Assembly (NCBI GenBank): GCA_039566865.1
Contig: CM076960.1
Span: forward strand, 5,022,001 to 5,086,000
DNA: 64,000 nt
Origin: Aurelia coerulea
Taxonomy: Eukaryota > Cnidaria > Scyphozoa > Semaeostomeae > Ulmaridae
Reading direction: 5' to 3'
Shown: positions 47,401 to 59,060 of the stretch, piece by piece
Layout: every line of letters begins with the position of its first letter
Position numbering within the stretch: the stretch's first letter is position 1
Notes under the pieces: model-generated
The model's database searches: none
Seen by the model: the letters and a program-made list of their open reading frames with translations, nothing else
Told to the model about the DNA's origin: nothing
Program-made: the position numbers and the translations under genes

Positions 47401-48035
47401 GTCCTAGATGAAAAGTGATAATTTGTTTATTCCTAATCTGATAGTTTAATTTCTTACAAAGGTTTTAGCATAAAAATACGTGGGTCATTTCTTTGAAAAG
47501 AGGTAATGTTTCTCTTCTCCAAAAGTATCAAAGGATCCTGGATTGTTTTCATTTGAATTAATATCATTGCAAGGAGTAATAAGATTTCAGAATTGTTTCT
47601 CAAATGAAAGTAGAGACTGGAAAATTGACCATTTGTTACTGTTAATGTTAGTCACACTCTGAAGAGAACATAAGTTCAAAAAGGCCTCAGTGTGCTGATT
47701 TAAAGTCTTGTTTCTTTGCCTCCACCTTCTTACTAATTGTTACTGTTAATGTGAGATATAATGCTTTTCATCAGCACTAGAGAGCTAAAAATGCTTCAAT
47801 TCATTTTAAAAGGTCGCGTAAATGGGAATGATCAATCATCTTTCCTTAAATTGAAACAAAACTTGGTAAAATTTCTAGCTGCAGACTTTTACGTGATCTA
47901 GAGATGTTTGGACGACCAACATACTAAGGTATGCTTAAACATAAGAGCAAAGCTCTAAACGTTGTGTTTTATCAATTTCTCAGTACATTTTCATTTTATT
48001 AAAGAATACTTGATTCATATACTTAAACTTATTGA

Positions 48036-50185
48036 GGCTATCTGTAAAAGGGGGAACGGGGAACCGGGGAACGGGGAATCGGGGAATCATCGGGGAATCG
48101 GGGAATCTGTAAAAGGGGGAACATGGAAACAACACATTCCACAATTTTCTATATATTTTTTTATGAAACTGCGGCCAACACTGTATACCACAATAGAAAA
48201 TCTTTTCATTTCCTTTCATGGGCGAGCAAAAACAAATCCAACAAAACAGATTTCATTCGAAATCTGTAAAAGGGGGAATATGAAAACCAAACGTGGAAAT
48301 TGGAAGTACAACGCATCCTATTGAAGATCTTTGCACGCAAATATCGAATCTGGCATTTGAAAGTTGATATTTCCTATCTAAACGAAAATAACACAGCTTT
48401 TCAAAATCTGTAAAAGGGGGAATCTGTAAAAGGGGGAACTTCAGAACTACTAACTATAGAAGCATAATTTTGATACGAACATGATGCTGATGACTTGGTC
48501 TTACCAATGGACGCAGCAGAATTTGTAAGAAATTACCTAGGAAAGTATAAAATCGACATCAAATGCCAAATAACTGCATTACGGCAAGTCTTTGATGCAA
48601 TTCGTAGAACAATTGCGTGAGTTCGTGTCGAATTCCGTGCAATGTCTGGTCTAGACTATTTCAAATAGAGGTCAAATACTTTCAAAAGAAGCTAAAATGG
48701 GGAATTTTGTGAGTCACGTAATTCATGGCATCCCTCCAAGTCGAGGGGGTTGCTTGCAAGATTTCACTTCAGTGATCTGACGGTGAAATCATGGGTGGCA
48801 AGACGCCACAGATATTCTTGATTGCCGCAGTTCAGTTCCTTTCGCGGAGGAAAATATCCTTTACCACTACGGACGAGCTAGCGTAATATCTCCTCCACAG
48901 AAATGTATTTTCCTCTGTGGTGTCCTATACGCTATGCTGAAAGAATGAGCGCGAAAGCATCAAGTTTCAAAATCTCCTTCTTAGCTACAATGCCAGGCAG
49001 GGACAGAAGATGTGAAGGAGAGGTGAGCGAGTGCGTTCTCAACAATGAGGTGGGCCTAGCCTAGTCAAGGTGCATGTCGCAGTATTAGACCTGAACGAAG
49101 CTTATTTGCTGCCCCAGAAGGTAATGAGAAGGATAAACACAAGGAGGATTTTTTAAGTTAATTATTTGAAATCAAGTTAGTTCATTCACGGGAACCTAAA
49201 TTTATCCTACGACCCATGATTTCACCAATAGTTGTCAAACATCGCAGTATGTTTCAGCATAGCATATATGACACCACAAAGGAAAATACATTTCTGTGGA
49301 GGAGATATTACGCTAGCTTGTCCGTGGCGGTAAAGAATATTTTCCTCCGCAAAAGGAACTGAACTGCGGCAATCAAGAATATCTGTGGCGGCTTGCCACC
49401 CATGATTTCACCGTCAGCACATTGAAATGAAATCTTGCAGGCAACCCATTTGACTTGGAGGGATGCCATGAATTACGTGACTCACAAAATTCCCCATTTT
49501 AGCTTCTTTTGAAAGTGTTTGACATTTATTTGAAATAGTCTAGACCAGATATTGCATGGAATTCTACACGAACTCACGCAAGTGTTCTACAAATTGCATA
49601 AAAAAATTGCCATAGAGCAGTTATTTGGCATTTGATGTCGATTTTTATACTTTCCTAGATAATTTTTTACAAATTCTGCTGCGTCCATTGGTAAGACCAA
49701 GTCATCAGCATCATGTTCGTATCAGAATTATGCTTCTATAGTTAGTAGTTATGAAGTTCCCCCTTTTACAGATTCCCCCTTTTACAGATTCCCTGTTTTC
49801 CAGATTTTGAAAAGCTGCGTTCTTTTCGTTTCGATAGGAAATATCAACTTTCTAATGCCAGATTCGAGATTTGCGTGCAAAGATCTTCAATATGATGTGT
49901 TGTACTTCCAATTTCGATGTTTGGTTTTCAGATTCCCCCTTTTACAGATTTCGAATGAAATCTGTTTTGTTGGATTTATTTTTGCTCGCCCATAAGAGGA
50001 AATGAAAAGATTTTATATTATGAAATACAGTGTTGGCCGCAGTTGCATAAAGAATTATACAGACAATTGTGGAATGTGTAGTTTCCATGTTCCCCCTTTT
50101 ACAGATTCCCCGATTCCCCGATTCCCCGATGATTCCCCGATTCCCCGTTCCCTGGTTCCCCCTGTTCCCCCTTTTACAGATAGCC
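48036..50185. mobile_element. 2.15-kb giant foldback element with GGGGAATC and TGTAAAAGGGGGAA repeats
   Basis: The arms 48036-48942 and 49252-50185 are reverse complements with few mismatches. They share GGCTATCTGTAAAAGGGGGA at the tips. Near each tip is a run of GGGGAATC/GGGGAACC copies with a central ATC spacer. The phrase ATCTGTAAAAGGGGGAA recurs within the arms (48041, 48106, 48262, 48408, 48421 and mirrored). The 300-bp centre is unpaired. No transposase frame and no clear target duplication. Repeated subterminal motifs suggest protein-binding sites, as in Mutator, hAT or P-type ends. Confidence 0.85.
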
Positions 50186-50189
50186 GTAT

Positions 50190-50935
50190 TCAGCAAAGCT
50201 CTACGGCAAACTTTTTTGATCTCTTGGTTATTCTGAAACAATGCAGCATTTTTCTTTTTCCCAAAAGAGTTCAAGAAAATCTGTGAAATTACAGTCAAAG
50301 CAAGAGAAGTGTGACCAGCATAACCCTCAAATATTTGACTGTTTCAAATGATTATTGAATTATTATTATTGTGATAATAAGCCGAATAATAATAATATGA
50401 CATGTGCTTTAAGGCGCTCGTCCTGCCAAATGCAGTGAATGCCATGTCATGTTTTGCCCAGGCACACACCTCCGCTGAACTATCGTCCGACTGCCACAGC
50501 ACAGGAGCGGTCAATAGAATCGAAATATTATTATCATTTGATTATTCGAAATCAGTATCCGATTATCATACGATTAATATGCGCATAATCCATTTTAAGC
50601 GGTCACAATACTCTTGCCTCGACTGTAAAACCGTCGTATCTTCTAAATCACTGGAGGAATATTGTTGGTGAAATGTTTTTGAGACATAATAGATGTTCAT
50701 CGACGTCTGCATTAAGGTGGTAAATAACAAGGCTTCCTCTCTACTTGCATACAATTTGAAAATTTGGTGGCGTCACAACCTGAAACGAGTTAGAATATAA
50801 AGAGCGCTGTAAATTTGAAAATGATCAAAATATAGAGAAAGTCTACTGTAGATTTATAGCAAAAAACACCTGACGTCCCTTTCAAGCCATTCAATTCGAA
50901 GGAAGAGGCGATAGGCGTTTACACAAGACATTTTA
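50190..50935. other. Between the giant foldback and the satellite
   Basis: Contains a short inverted AT block (TTATTATTATTGTGATAATA). Near 50,840-50,950 is sequence faintly like the 525-bp foldback elements (CCATTCAATTCGAAGGAAGA, TTTTAAAGATAGAGTCTATG). No gene. Confidence 0.4.
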
Positions 50936-50939
50936 AAGA

Positions 50940-53900
50940 TAGAGTCTATGCTGTACTGGAGCATTGTTTCTTTCTCACTCAATATTTACTTACCAATTTT
51001 GTATGTTTTGTAAGTATCTTGTTTTTAACCTATGCTACAGAGTACTCCTGGAGAACTAAAGTCTACGCCAGTACTGCTTCTAATAACTTGTGTTTGGCAT
51101 ATAGACAGCATGTTTAAAGATCTGAGCCCATAATACAGCAATAAAGCATTGTTTCTTTCCCACCCAATATTTACTTACCAATTTTGTATGTTTTATAAGT
51201 ATTTTCTCTTCAAGCAATGCGATAGAATCTTCTTGGCGAATGGCAATTCAGCTTACTACAGAACTGAATCTACTGTATTTCCAGTGTCTGGAGTACAAAC
51301 ATTACCTTTCCAAAGATCTGAGCCAATGAGTGCAATAGAGCATTGTTTCTTTCTCATTCAACATTTACTTACCAATATTGCTTGTTATATAAGTATCTGC
51401 TTTTTAACCTTTGTCACAGAGCGTTCCTAGAGAACGATACTTCAGTTTACTCCAATACTGCTTCTACTAGCCTGTGTCTGAATACAGACAGCCTTTCCAA
51501 ATATCTGAGCCTATATTGCAATGGTGCAGTGTTTCTTTCTCACTCAATATCTGCTTACCAATTTTGCTTGTTGTATAAGTATCCTCTCTTTAACCTATAC
51601 GGGGTCTTCCCAGAGAACGATACTTCAGTTTACTGCTGTATTGCTTCTACTAGCCTTTGTCTGAATAAAGACAGCCTTTCCAAATATCTGAGCCTATATT
51701 GCAATGGTGCAGTGTTTCTTTCTCACTCAATATCTGCTTACCAATTTTGCTTGTTGTATAAGTATCCTCTCTTTAACCTATACGGGGTCTTCCCAGAGAA
51801 CGATACTTCAGTTTACTGCTGTATTGCTTCTACTAGCCTTTGTCTGAATAAAGACAGCCTTTCCAAATATCTGAGCCTATATTGCAATGGTGCAGTGTTT
51901 CTTTCTCACTCAATATCTGCTTACCAATTTTGCTTGTTGTATAAGTATCCTCTCTTTAACCTATACGGGGTCTTCCCAGAGAACGATACTTCAGTTTACT
52001 GCTGTATTGCTTCTACTAGCCTTTGTCTGAATAAAGACAGCCTTTCCAAATATCTGAGCCTATATTGCAATGGTGCAGTGTTTCTTTCTCACTCAATATC
52101 TGCTTACCAATTTTGCTTGTTGTATAAGTATCCTCTCTTTAACCTATACGGGGTCTTCCTAGAGAACGATACTTCAGTTTACTGCTGTATTGCTTCTACT
52201 AGCCTTTGTCTGAATAAAGACAGCCTTTCCAAATATCTGAGCCTATATTGCAATGGTGCAGTGTTTCTTTCTCACTCAATATCTGCTTACCAATTTTGCT
52301 TGTTGTATAAGTATCCTCTCTTTAACCTATACGGGGTCTTCCCAGAGAACGATACTTCAGTTTACTCCAATACTGCTTCTACTAGCCTGTGTCTGAATAC
52401 AGACAGCCTTTCCAAATATCTGAGCCTATATTGCAATGGTGCAGTGTTTCTTTCTCACTCAATATCTGCTTACCAATTTTGCTTGTTGTATAAGTATCCT
52501 CTCTTTAACCTATACGGGGTCTTCCCAGAGAACGATACTTCAGTTTACTCCAATACTGCTTCTACTAGCCTGTGTCTGAATACAGACAGCCTTTCCAAAT
52601 ATCTGAGCCTATATTGCAATGGTGCAGTGTTTCTTTCTCACTCAATATCTGCTTACCAATTTTGCTTGTTGTATAAGTATCCTCTCTTTAACCTATACGG
52701 GGTCTTCCTAGAGAACGATACTTCAGTTTACTGCTGTATTGCTTCTACTAGCCTTTGTCTGAATAAAGACAGCCTTTCCAAATATCTGAGCCTATATTGC
52801 AATGGTGCAGTGTTTCTTTCTCACTCAATATCTGCTTACCAATTTTGCTTGCCTTATAAGTATCTTTTTTTGGCAGTTTTATATTGGTTTCTTCTCTTCA
52901 TCCTATTCCTCCCCAGAAAATGACACTTCAGTTTACTGCCTTTGTCAGCCCATGTTTGGAATACAAACTCCCTTTTGAAAAAATTGAGCCTATGCAGCGA
53001 TGGGGCATTGTTTCTTTCTCATTCAATATTGACTTACCAATTTTGCTTGTTTCTAAGAACCTCAATATGTACTTACCAACATTGCTAGTTTTCTAAGTAC
53101 TTCAATATGTATTTACCAATTTTGCTAGTTTTCTAAGTACCTCAATCTCGACCTCAATGTTGACTTATCAATTTTGCTAGTTTTTCTAAGTACCTCAATA
53201 TTGACTTACCAATTTTGCTAGTTTTTTAAGTACCTCAATATGTACTTGCCAATTTTGCTAGTTTTCGAAGTATCTTCTTTCTTATGCCTAAGCTACAGAG
53301 TCATTCTCGAGAATGATACTTCATCCTACTACAGTGCTGCTTCTATGAGCCCCTGTGTCTTGAATAAAATAAAAACAGCCCGTTTAAAGATATGAGCCTA
53401 TGCAGCAACAGAGCAGTATCTCATTCAATATGTACTTAAACATTTTGCCAGGTTTATAAGTATCTTCTCTTTAAGAAATGCTACAGAGTCTTCCCGGAGA
53501 ATGATACTCCAGTCTAATTCAGTGCAGTTTCTAAGAGCCTGTTCTGGAATAAAGGCAGCCTGTTTAAAGATCTGAGCCTATGCAGCAACAGAGCAATATC
53601 TCATTCAATATGTACTTACCAATTTTGCCAGGTTTATAAGTATCTTCTCTTCAAGAAATGCTACAGAGTCTTCCCGGAGAATGATACTCCAGTCTAATTC
53701 AGTGCAGCTTCTAATAGCCTGTTCCGGAATAAAAACAGCCCGTTTAAAGATCCGAGCCTATGCAGCAACAGAGCAATATCTCATTCAATATGTACTTACC
53801 AATTTTGCCAGGTTTATAAGTATCTTCTCTTCAAGAAATGCTACAGAGTCTTCCCGGAGAATGATATTCCAGTCTAACTCAGTGCAGCTTCTATTAGCCT

Positions 53901-54410
53901 GTTCCGGAATAAAGACAGCCCGTTTAAAGATCCGAGCCTATGCAGCAACAGAGCATTGTCTCACTCAATATGTACTTACCAATTTTGCTTGTTGTATAAG
54001 GATCTTCTCTTTAACCTATGCTACCGAGTCTTCCAGAGAAGGATTTTTCAATTTACTCTAGCACTGCTTCTATCGGTATGTGTCTGGAATAAATACCTCC
54101 TTTTCTAGGATCTGAGCCTACGCAGCAATGGAGCATTGTTTCTTTTTCACTCAATACGTACTTACCAATTTTGCTTGTTGTATAAGTAGCTTCTGTTCAA
54201 GCTATGTTGCTGAGTATTTCAGGGGAATTGGGGGGGGGGGGGGGGGGGAGTTATATCTGGAATATCATCACTTACCAATTTTGCTTCTTCTGGAATTATT
54301 TTCTCTTCAAGCAATGCTAGGGTCTTCCGGGAGAATAATGCTTTACTTTAGCCCAGTACTGATCCTATTAGCCAGCTTTATGATCTTATCATGTAGTAAT
54401 CTATAAACTT
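50940..54410 (+). repeat. 183-bp satellite array, about 18 units
   Basis: The core from 51343 to 52860 has eight nearly identical units of exactly 183 bp (for example GCAGTGTTTCTTTCTCACTC at 51526 and 51709). The flanks hold diverged units back to 50,940 and on to 54,410. Two unit subtypes alternate in blocks, differing at TACTCCAATACTGC versus TACTGCTGTATTGC. A unit near 54,229 carries a G run of about 20. Confidence 0.92.
53025..53275 (+). repeat. ~45-bp sub-repeat inside the satellite, about six copies
   Basis: Units of the form CTCAATATGTACTTACCAAT plus TTTGCTAGTTTTCTAAGTAC repeat in tandem. They derive from the ACTTACCAATTTTGCTTGTT part of the 183-bp unit. Confidence 0.75.
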
Positions 54411-54419
54411 TGTGGTTCA

Positions 54420-55075
54420 TTTTCGTTAAACGTATTTGATGTGAATTTTTATGAGCTGATAATATTAGATACCTGCTAGGTTAACAATTGAACGATTAAT
54501 AAATCTTGTCGAAGAACATTCTTTGAAAACGGGAATGATTGCCCAGCAACCTAAGGGATGGCAGATAAAAGCTTGGTTCCAACCAGGTGTCAACTGGCGA
54601 AGCACTAGACCAGACGCTATGTGTCGCGTCTATTTTCAACCGGATTGTGAACGAAATCATCTTCCTTATATAGGCAATTATTCCTAGATTCTAATCATAA
54701 ATTTAAAGCCAACAGTCTTGCACAGGGAAATATATCACTTGTCGTAGCTCCGTGGCAGCCATTTACCAGAACAAACCGCTCCTAGTCTCCTTTTCGATTG
54801 TCGAAATGGTCTATTGTAGCCTCAATTTTAGCCTCAATTTGAGATTTTGTCAGTGCTTTTGAAGTGAAGCTACCCAAAAGCTGATATTTTTCAGACTTGA
54901 AGTATCGTTCTTCGCGCATTCCAGATAACAACGCAGAGCGGCAATGCGATAAAATGGAATTAATTCAATTCATCCGCACGCACCGCATCTCACTACATAG
55001 TTGTGTCAAGTGTGAATGCAGCTTAACACGTTTGGGGGGGGGGAGGGGGATCAAGAAATTTTTATCTTATATTAT
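54420..55075. other. Intergenic stretch, nothing recognised
   Basis: Between the satellite and the CCAACATC element. No splice-supported exon or repeat seen. Confidence 0.45.
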
Positions 55076-55082
55076 TTAAGCT

Positions 55083-56005
55083 CCGGTCAAACGACCCAAC
55101 ATCTCAACCAACACTTCATCCAACATCCAACCCAACATTGGCAGGCGTCCCAACATCAGTGGTCAAACGATCCAACATTCGACTTTCTTCTACAAAATTA
55201 ACAATTTATTTCTACGAAATCAAAGCCTTCTTCTTCCATCATCTTTTTTGTCATGATCTAATTGAACGTGTTACGAGGATAAACAATGACTTTGGCACCC
55301 TCTACACGTACACCCCGTTTACACGGAGAAAAATAGGAGAAAAATAGGGGATCGCGATCCAGATCGTGATCCACAAGGATCGAGATCGCGTTCGAGGTTA
55401 CGTTTACACGGGCGTCAAACGAAAACGGATCAGGATCGAGATCCATTCGCACATGTGTATTGCGCATAGTTACGGAGCCTAGAAACACTACAACAACAAA
55501 CAGACAAAATGGCGGTTGAGTCTACTGCGCATGCTTAAAGGATTTCGAACGGGATCGCGATCCCGAGAAGCGTTTACACGGTACACTTTTCAGGATCGGG
55601 ATTGCGATCCGGATCGCGATCCACCTCTGAAGTGGGATCGAATTTTAGGGGATTGCGATCGCGATCGAGTGTTTACACGGCACATTTTATCAGGATCGGG
55701 ATTGCGATCTGGATAGCGATCCCGTATTTTTGCTCCGTGTAAACGGGGTAGTAGTCTACTACGTATGCCAACAGTGCTGGATAAGGTGGTCAAACGATAC
55801 AACAATTGACCCAGCATTTAAGAGCAAAGGAATTGTTGGGCGTCCTCACCCAACATTTTTTATCTCTGTCAAATTTCATTCAACATCGAAAGTGACGATG
55901 TTGGGTGACCCAACATGGTGTTCAAGCGATCCAACATTTCAGCCAACATGATGTTGGGCGAAATGTTGGGTGAGATGCTGGATCGTTTGATCTGACCTTT
56001 ACATC
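55083..56005. mobile_element. Inverted-repeat element rich in CCAACATC/GATGTTGG, split by a second element
   Basis: Left part: GGTCAAACGACCCAACATCT and many CCAACAT words. Right part: TGTTGGGTGAGATGCTGGAT, then CGTTTGATCTGACC. The arms are inverted, and the inside holds the 55,311-55,748 element. No coding capacity. Confidence 0.7.
55311..55748. mobile_element. Nested MITE with repeated GATCGCGATC motifs
   Basis: Ends ACCCCGTTTACACGGAG and CTCCGTGTAAACGGGGT. The interior has at least seven GATC-rich near-palindromes such as GGATCGCGATCC and GGGATCGCGATCCC, and repeats GTTTACACGG internally. It sits within the CCAACATC element, so it is the younger insertion. Confidence 0.75.
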
Positions 56006-56049
56006 TACGGCCACACATCTGTAAAGCCCAAATTGGCAGCGCACTGATG

Positions 56050-56375
56050 AAGACTGCATGTAGCTTATGATCTAAGGATACAAAATCTTTGCAAACTGCC
56101 ACAAATAAAGACACAGGGCTATGGGCAAGAATCACTGTCCTTTAGAGGGAGTTTCCTCTGGAACACCCTAGATGATAGTGTTAAAAATGAGCCAACACTT
56201 TCTGCTTTTAAAAAGAGGATCAAAGACTGGGCTGGCGATAAATGCACATGCAAAATATGCCGATAATTTTTTGTATAGAGTATATTTTTTTGTAAATAGT
56301 TGGTTTGAATTAATATGTTCTTAGCTACTATTGTAAATACCAACTTTAAATATGGATTAAATGAAATGAAAAATG
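56050..56375 (+). mobile_element. LINE A family 3' fragment near 56 kb
   Basis: Reads YGQESLSFRGSFLWNTLDDS, then AFKKRIKDWAGDKCTCKICR and a stop near 56268. It aligns with YGNDSLSFRGSILWNSLPND and the CRCKICK end of LINE A. The UTR again has GTTGGTTT paired with ACCAACTTTAAA, and an AATGA-type tail. Confidence 0.83.
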
Positions 56376-56539
56376 AAAAGACTGTCAGCAAATTCCACCG
56401 TACGCAAAAGTCAGCAAATATGTATTATCGCCATGATGCAATTAGGAAGAAGTTAGATCAATATGAAAAGTATGAAAGAGCGACTGTTGTGCACGATGGA
56501 AAGGGACTAAAGTATGGAGGTTTTACGGTAAAGGTGGAT

Positions 56540-56675
56540 CTGCACTTAAGGTGGCTCATTACCGAAATTTTCAAAATGACGAAACAGCGATAAGGTGGCT
56601 CACTACCAAATAAAATTAGGCAAAAACACACAAAAACAATTGGTGAAGGTGGCTCGCTACCAATAAAACGTTCTC
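56540..56675 (+). repeat. Three short repeats GGTGGCTC-x-xTACC
   Basis: GGTGGCTCATTACC, GGTGGCTCACTACC and GGTGGCTCGCTACC within about 110 bp. Function unknown; possibly the end of a decayed repeat. Confidence 0.45.
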
Positions 56676-57394
56676 ACACTTAGTGTCCTATCGCTCATGC
56701 CCGGGCTTAGTTTTTGGGGTCTCTATACGTTTAAAAGAAAATAATGAATGAATGGATGGATGAATGAACGAAGACTATATCGATTTTCGTGCAAATGAAA
56801 AATTTGTAGACTTCAGAGCTTGAATTCGTCAAACACGCTGACTCACAAAGGCTCCAATAATAGTACTATCGCTCAAAATATGTTTCTTAAAAACAAAGAG
56901 CTGATTGGCTGTGTTTCAGTACTTTTGAAAATGAATTCAACGAAAAAGGCTAATTTTGGAGAGGCCTTGGTTGTTTGTCAGCGTGCTTCACACAAAGCTG
57001 CTCAAATCAATATCAAAACACTCCCATATGTTCATACATATTTTTCATACTGCTCGTGAAATCATGGTCACACAGACATCACTAGACCTTTTTACTTGCT
57101 AGAAAAGAGGCTTGGATCGAGGGTCTAAGTCTGGTAAAGTTTGCAGAGGAAAACAACATTACGACTCCCGTTCTTAATAGGAACACTGCTTGCTGTGGCA
57201 AGAAGTTCTATCGGATTTCAGGACACTTTTCAGAGAGTTAATAAATAATAACTTTACTTGAATTGAGTTGCAAATGTTTCAGTTTATATATAAGCAAGTT
57301 TAATCGCCTTTTGGCCATGTTTCTCGTTATTTTCATACATTGTTAGCGGATTGTCTGTGTTTTCAGTGTTTCTATTGAGAACGGTTGAAAACAG

Positions 57395-57466
57395 CTACCC
57401 TGGGTGCCAGGAGGGTCTCGTTATTTCCGTCCCATATTTTTATTAAGGCTCTGGTACCCAGGGTAG
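57395..57466. repeat. 72-bp hairpin, CTACCCTGGGTGCCAG type
   Basis: CTACCCTGGGTGCCAG pairs with CTGGTACCCAGGGTAG around a ~40-bp loop. Same terminal word as the perfect hairpin at 57,653. Confidence 0.7.
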
Positions 57467-57652
57467 AGAACAGCAAACTTCGATTTGCTAGCTCGCAAAA
57501 TGAAAGCCTTGCATGCTCGCACTTTTACTGTGCAACTTTCCACAACAAAATCAGGTAACAATGAATGAAAATAACTAGAAATTTGCTTGTACCATATGAA
57601 CTGAAACATTTGTAACTCAATTCGAGTAACATTATCATGGATTAACTCTGTG

Positions 57653-57721
57653 TACCCTGGGTACCAGACTCTCTAACATAAAAAACAGAGTTATATGTTA
57701 GAGAGTCTGGTACCCAGGGTA
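57653..57721. repeat. 69-bp perfect hairpin: 28-bp arms, 13-base loop
   Basis: TACCCTGGGTACCAGACTCT onward (57653-57680) is matched without error by 57694-57721. Near-perfect identity implies a recent insertion or gene-conversion upkeep. Confidence 0.85.
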
Positions 57722-57990
57722 AACTCTCTGAAAACTGTTCTGAAATCCGAAGGAACTTGTTGCCACAACTAGTGTTTCTACTGAGAACGGGGGTCGTACA
57801 TTTGTTGTCCTCCACAAACTTTACCAGACTTGGACGCTCGATCCAAACCTCTCATTTCTGGCGAGTAAAAACGTCTATGGAAAGATTTCAAAGAGCGGAA
57901 TCCGAAATTCGTGAAATTTTATCTCAAAATCGACCGACCAAAAAGAGAGTAAAATGAGGTCATTTGCCGTTAAAATGTTGCACTATTTCG

Positions 57991-58187
57991 GTGAAGGTGA
58001 ATTTGCATTTTCTAGCGCCAAGCATTGGGATCGCAGAAGTAGAGAAGGCCTACTCGAGTTCGCAACCCCTTGTCATGACGCTCAAGTGGTGGGGCTCTAC
58101 CTGGGATCGAACCCGGTCCACCTGACTGTTCAGGCTGCAAATCAGGCTGCAAAGTCAGAGGATTACACCACTGCGCCACAACACCTT
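57991..58187 (-). mobile_element. tRNA-derived SINE, copy 1
   Basis: On the minus strand the 5' end AAGGTGTTGTGGCGCAGTGG contains a pol III A box (TGGCGCAGTGG), followed by CCTCTGACTTTGCAGCC and a canonical B box GGTTCGATCCC. The 3' end is a short TTCACC repeat. About 197 bp. Confidence 0.82.
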
Positions 58188-58199
58188 CAGGATCTGTTG

Positions 58200-58700
58200 C
58201 AGGGAGCCAGGGGTTTAAAAATTACGAATTTTTACTCATGCGTGCGCAGTTTCTGCTGTGTCTATCAAATTACTAGGAAGTTTACTTTATGTTATCTGAA
58301 AACTCATTCCTCTCGAATAAACTCTCTCACATAGTAGTAGCGTGCGTGCAGCTTCGACAATTCTAAAGCTTTAGGATTGCTGAGGCTGCACGCAGGCTGA
58401 CACAGTCATAAGTGTACGAAAATTAAAGGGCTCAACACTTTAAGTCATAGGTATATCTAAAACATACAGTTGAGGATCATCTAGATTATCTACACTAACA
58501 TCAATATTACATAATTTATTACAATTTGCTTCAAAATGAAAGATCACCTCGTCTTCATAAACACTCTCTCGCAAGGCGACAGGCTCTGGCATTACGCATG
58601 AACAACTATTTTAAAGAAGCACGGAAATGAGTCTTTACAGTTCAACAAGATACACTGAGATATGAATTTTTATCTTGATCACTTGTTTCCAAATGAATTT
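58200..58700. other. Stretch without genes; one short inverted repeat
   Basis: CGTGCGTGCAGCTTCGACAA and GAGGCTGCACGCAGGC (58,342-58,400) form a small hairpin with CTAAAGCTTTAG at its centre. Otherwise unassigned. Confidence 0.45.
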
Positions 58701-59060
58701 ACTGATAAGTATCTTTTTTTATAAGAAACTGCCCATTAGAAACTCAACTCTCAGATTGCCAAAAAATAAGAAACTCCAGTACTGGGAAAATGTAACTTAA
58801 GAAACTATTTATTTTGATAAAGGAAATCCATAACATGTCTTTACTTTATTTTCACCTGTTTCATGTATCATGTTACTCATAAGGTACTTGAGTAATGTCT
58901 AAAATATTGAAAAGGCTTCAAAAAGACATTGTTTTGAAATGTTCACGAGGGCACAGATGGAATCTCTAAGAAACTCGTAAGAAACTTTGAGTACTGAAAA
59001 TCTGATAGTTTTAAGAAACTTTCAGTACTGCCTCGAATTCTTAGTTTCTTATCAAAAATG
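58700..59060 (+). repeat. Dispersed TAAGAAACT repeats
   Basis: TAAGAAACT or ATAAGAAACT recurs at least eight times between 58,728 and 59,060. The word is the same as in the hairpin MITEs at 25.0 and 47.2 kb. No larger unit is evident. Confidence 0.6.

Larger units (their letters stand above)
57085..57875. mobile_element. ~790-bp inverted-repeat MITE with two small hairpins inside
   Basis: Left TAGACCTTTTTACTTGCTAG; right GCGAGTAAAAACGTCTA. The arms pair through TCTGGTAAAGTTTG and CAAACTTTACCAGA. A related left part occurs at 26,299-26,720 without its right end. Confidence 0.75.

Noticed and set aside
48036..50185. CRISPR-like array suggested by the repeated TGTAAAAGGGGGAA word
   Set aside because: Spacing is irregular, the units are mirrored in inverted arms, and the genome is animal.
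47962..50298. Several ORFs of 80-120 codons in the giant foldback
   Set aside because: They mirror each other in the two arms and consist of translated GGGGAATC and TGTAAAAGGG repeats.
51343..52923. 526-codon ORF taken as a repetitive protein gene
   Set aside because: It exists because the satellite period is a multiple of three. There is no signal peptide, splice context or codon-level constraint that I can see. Kept as a satellite with a testable finding.
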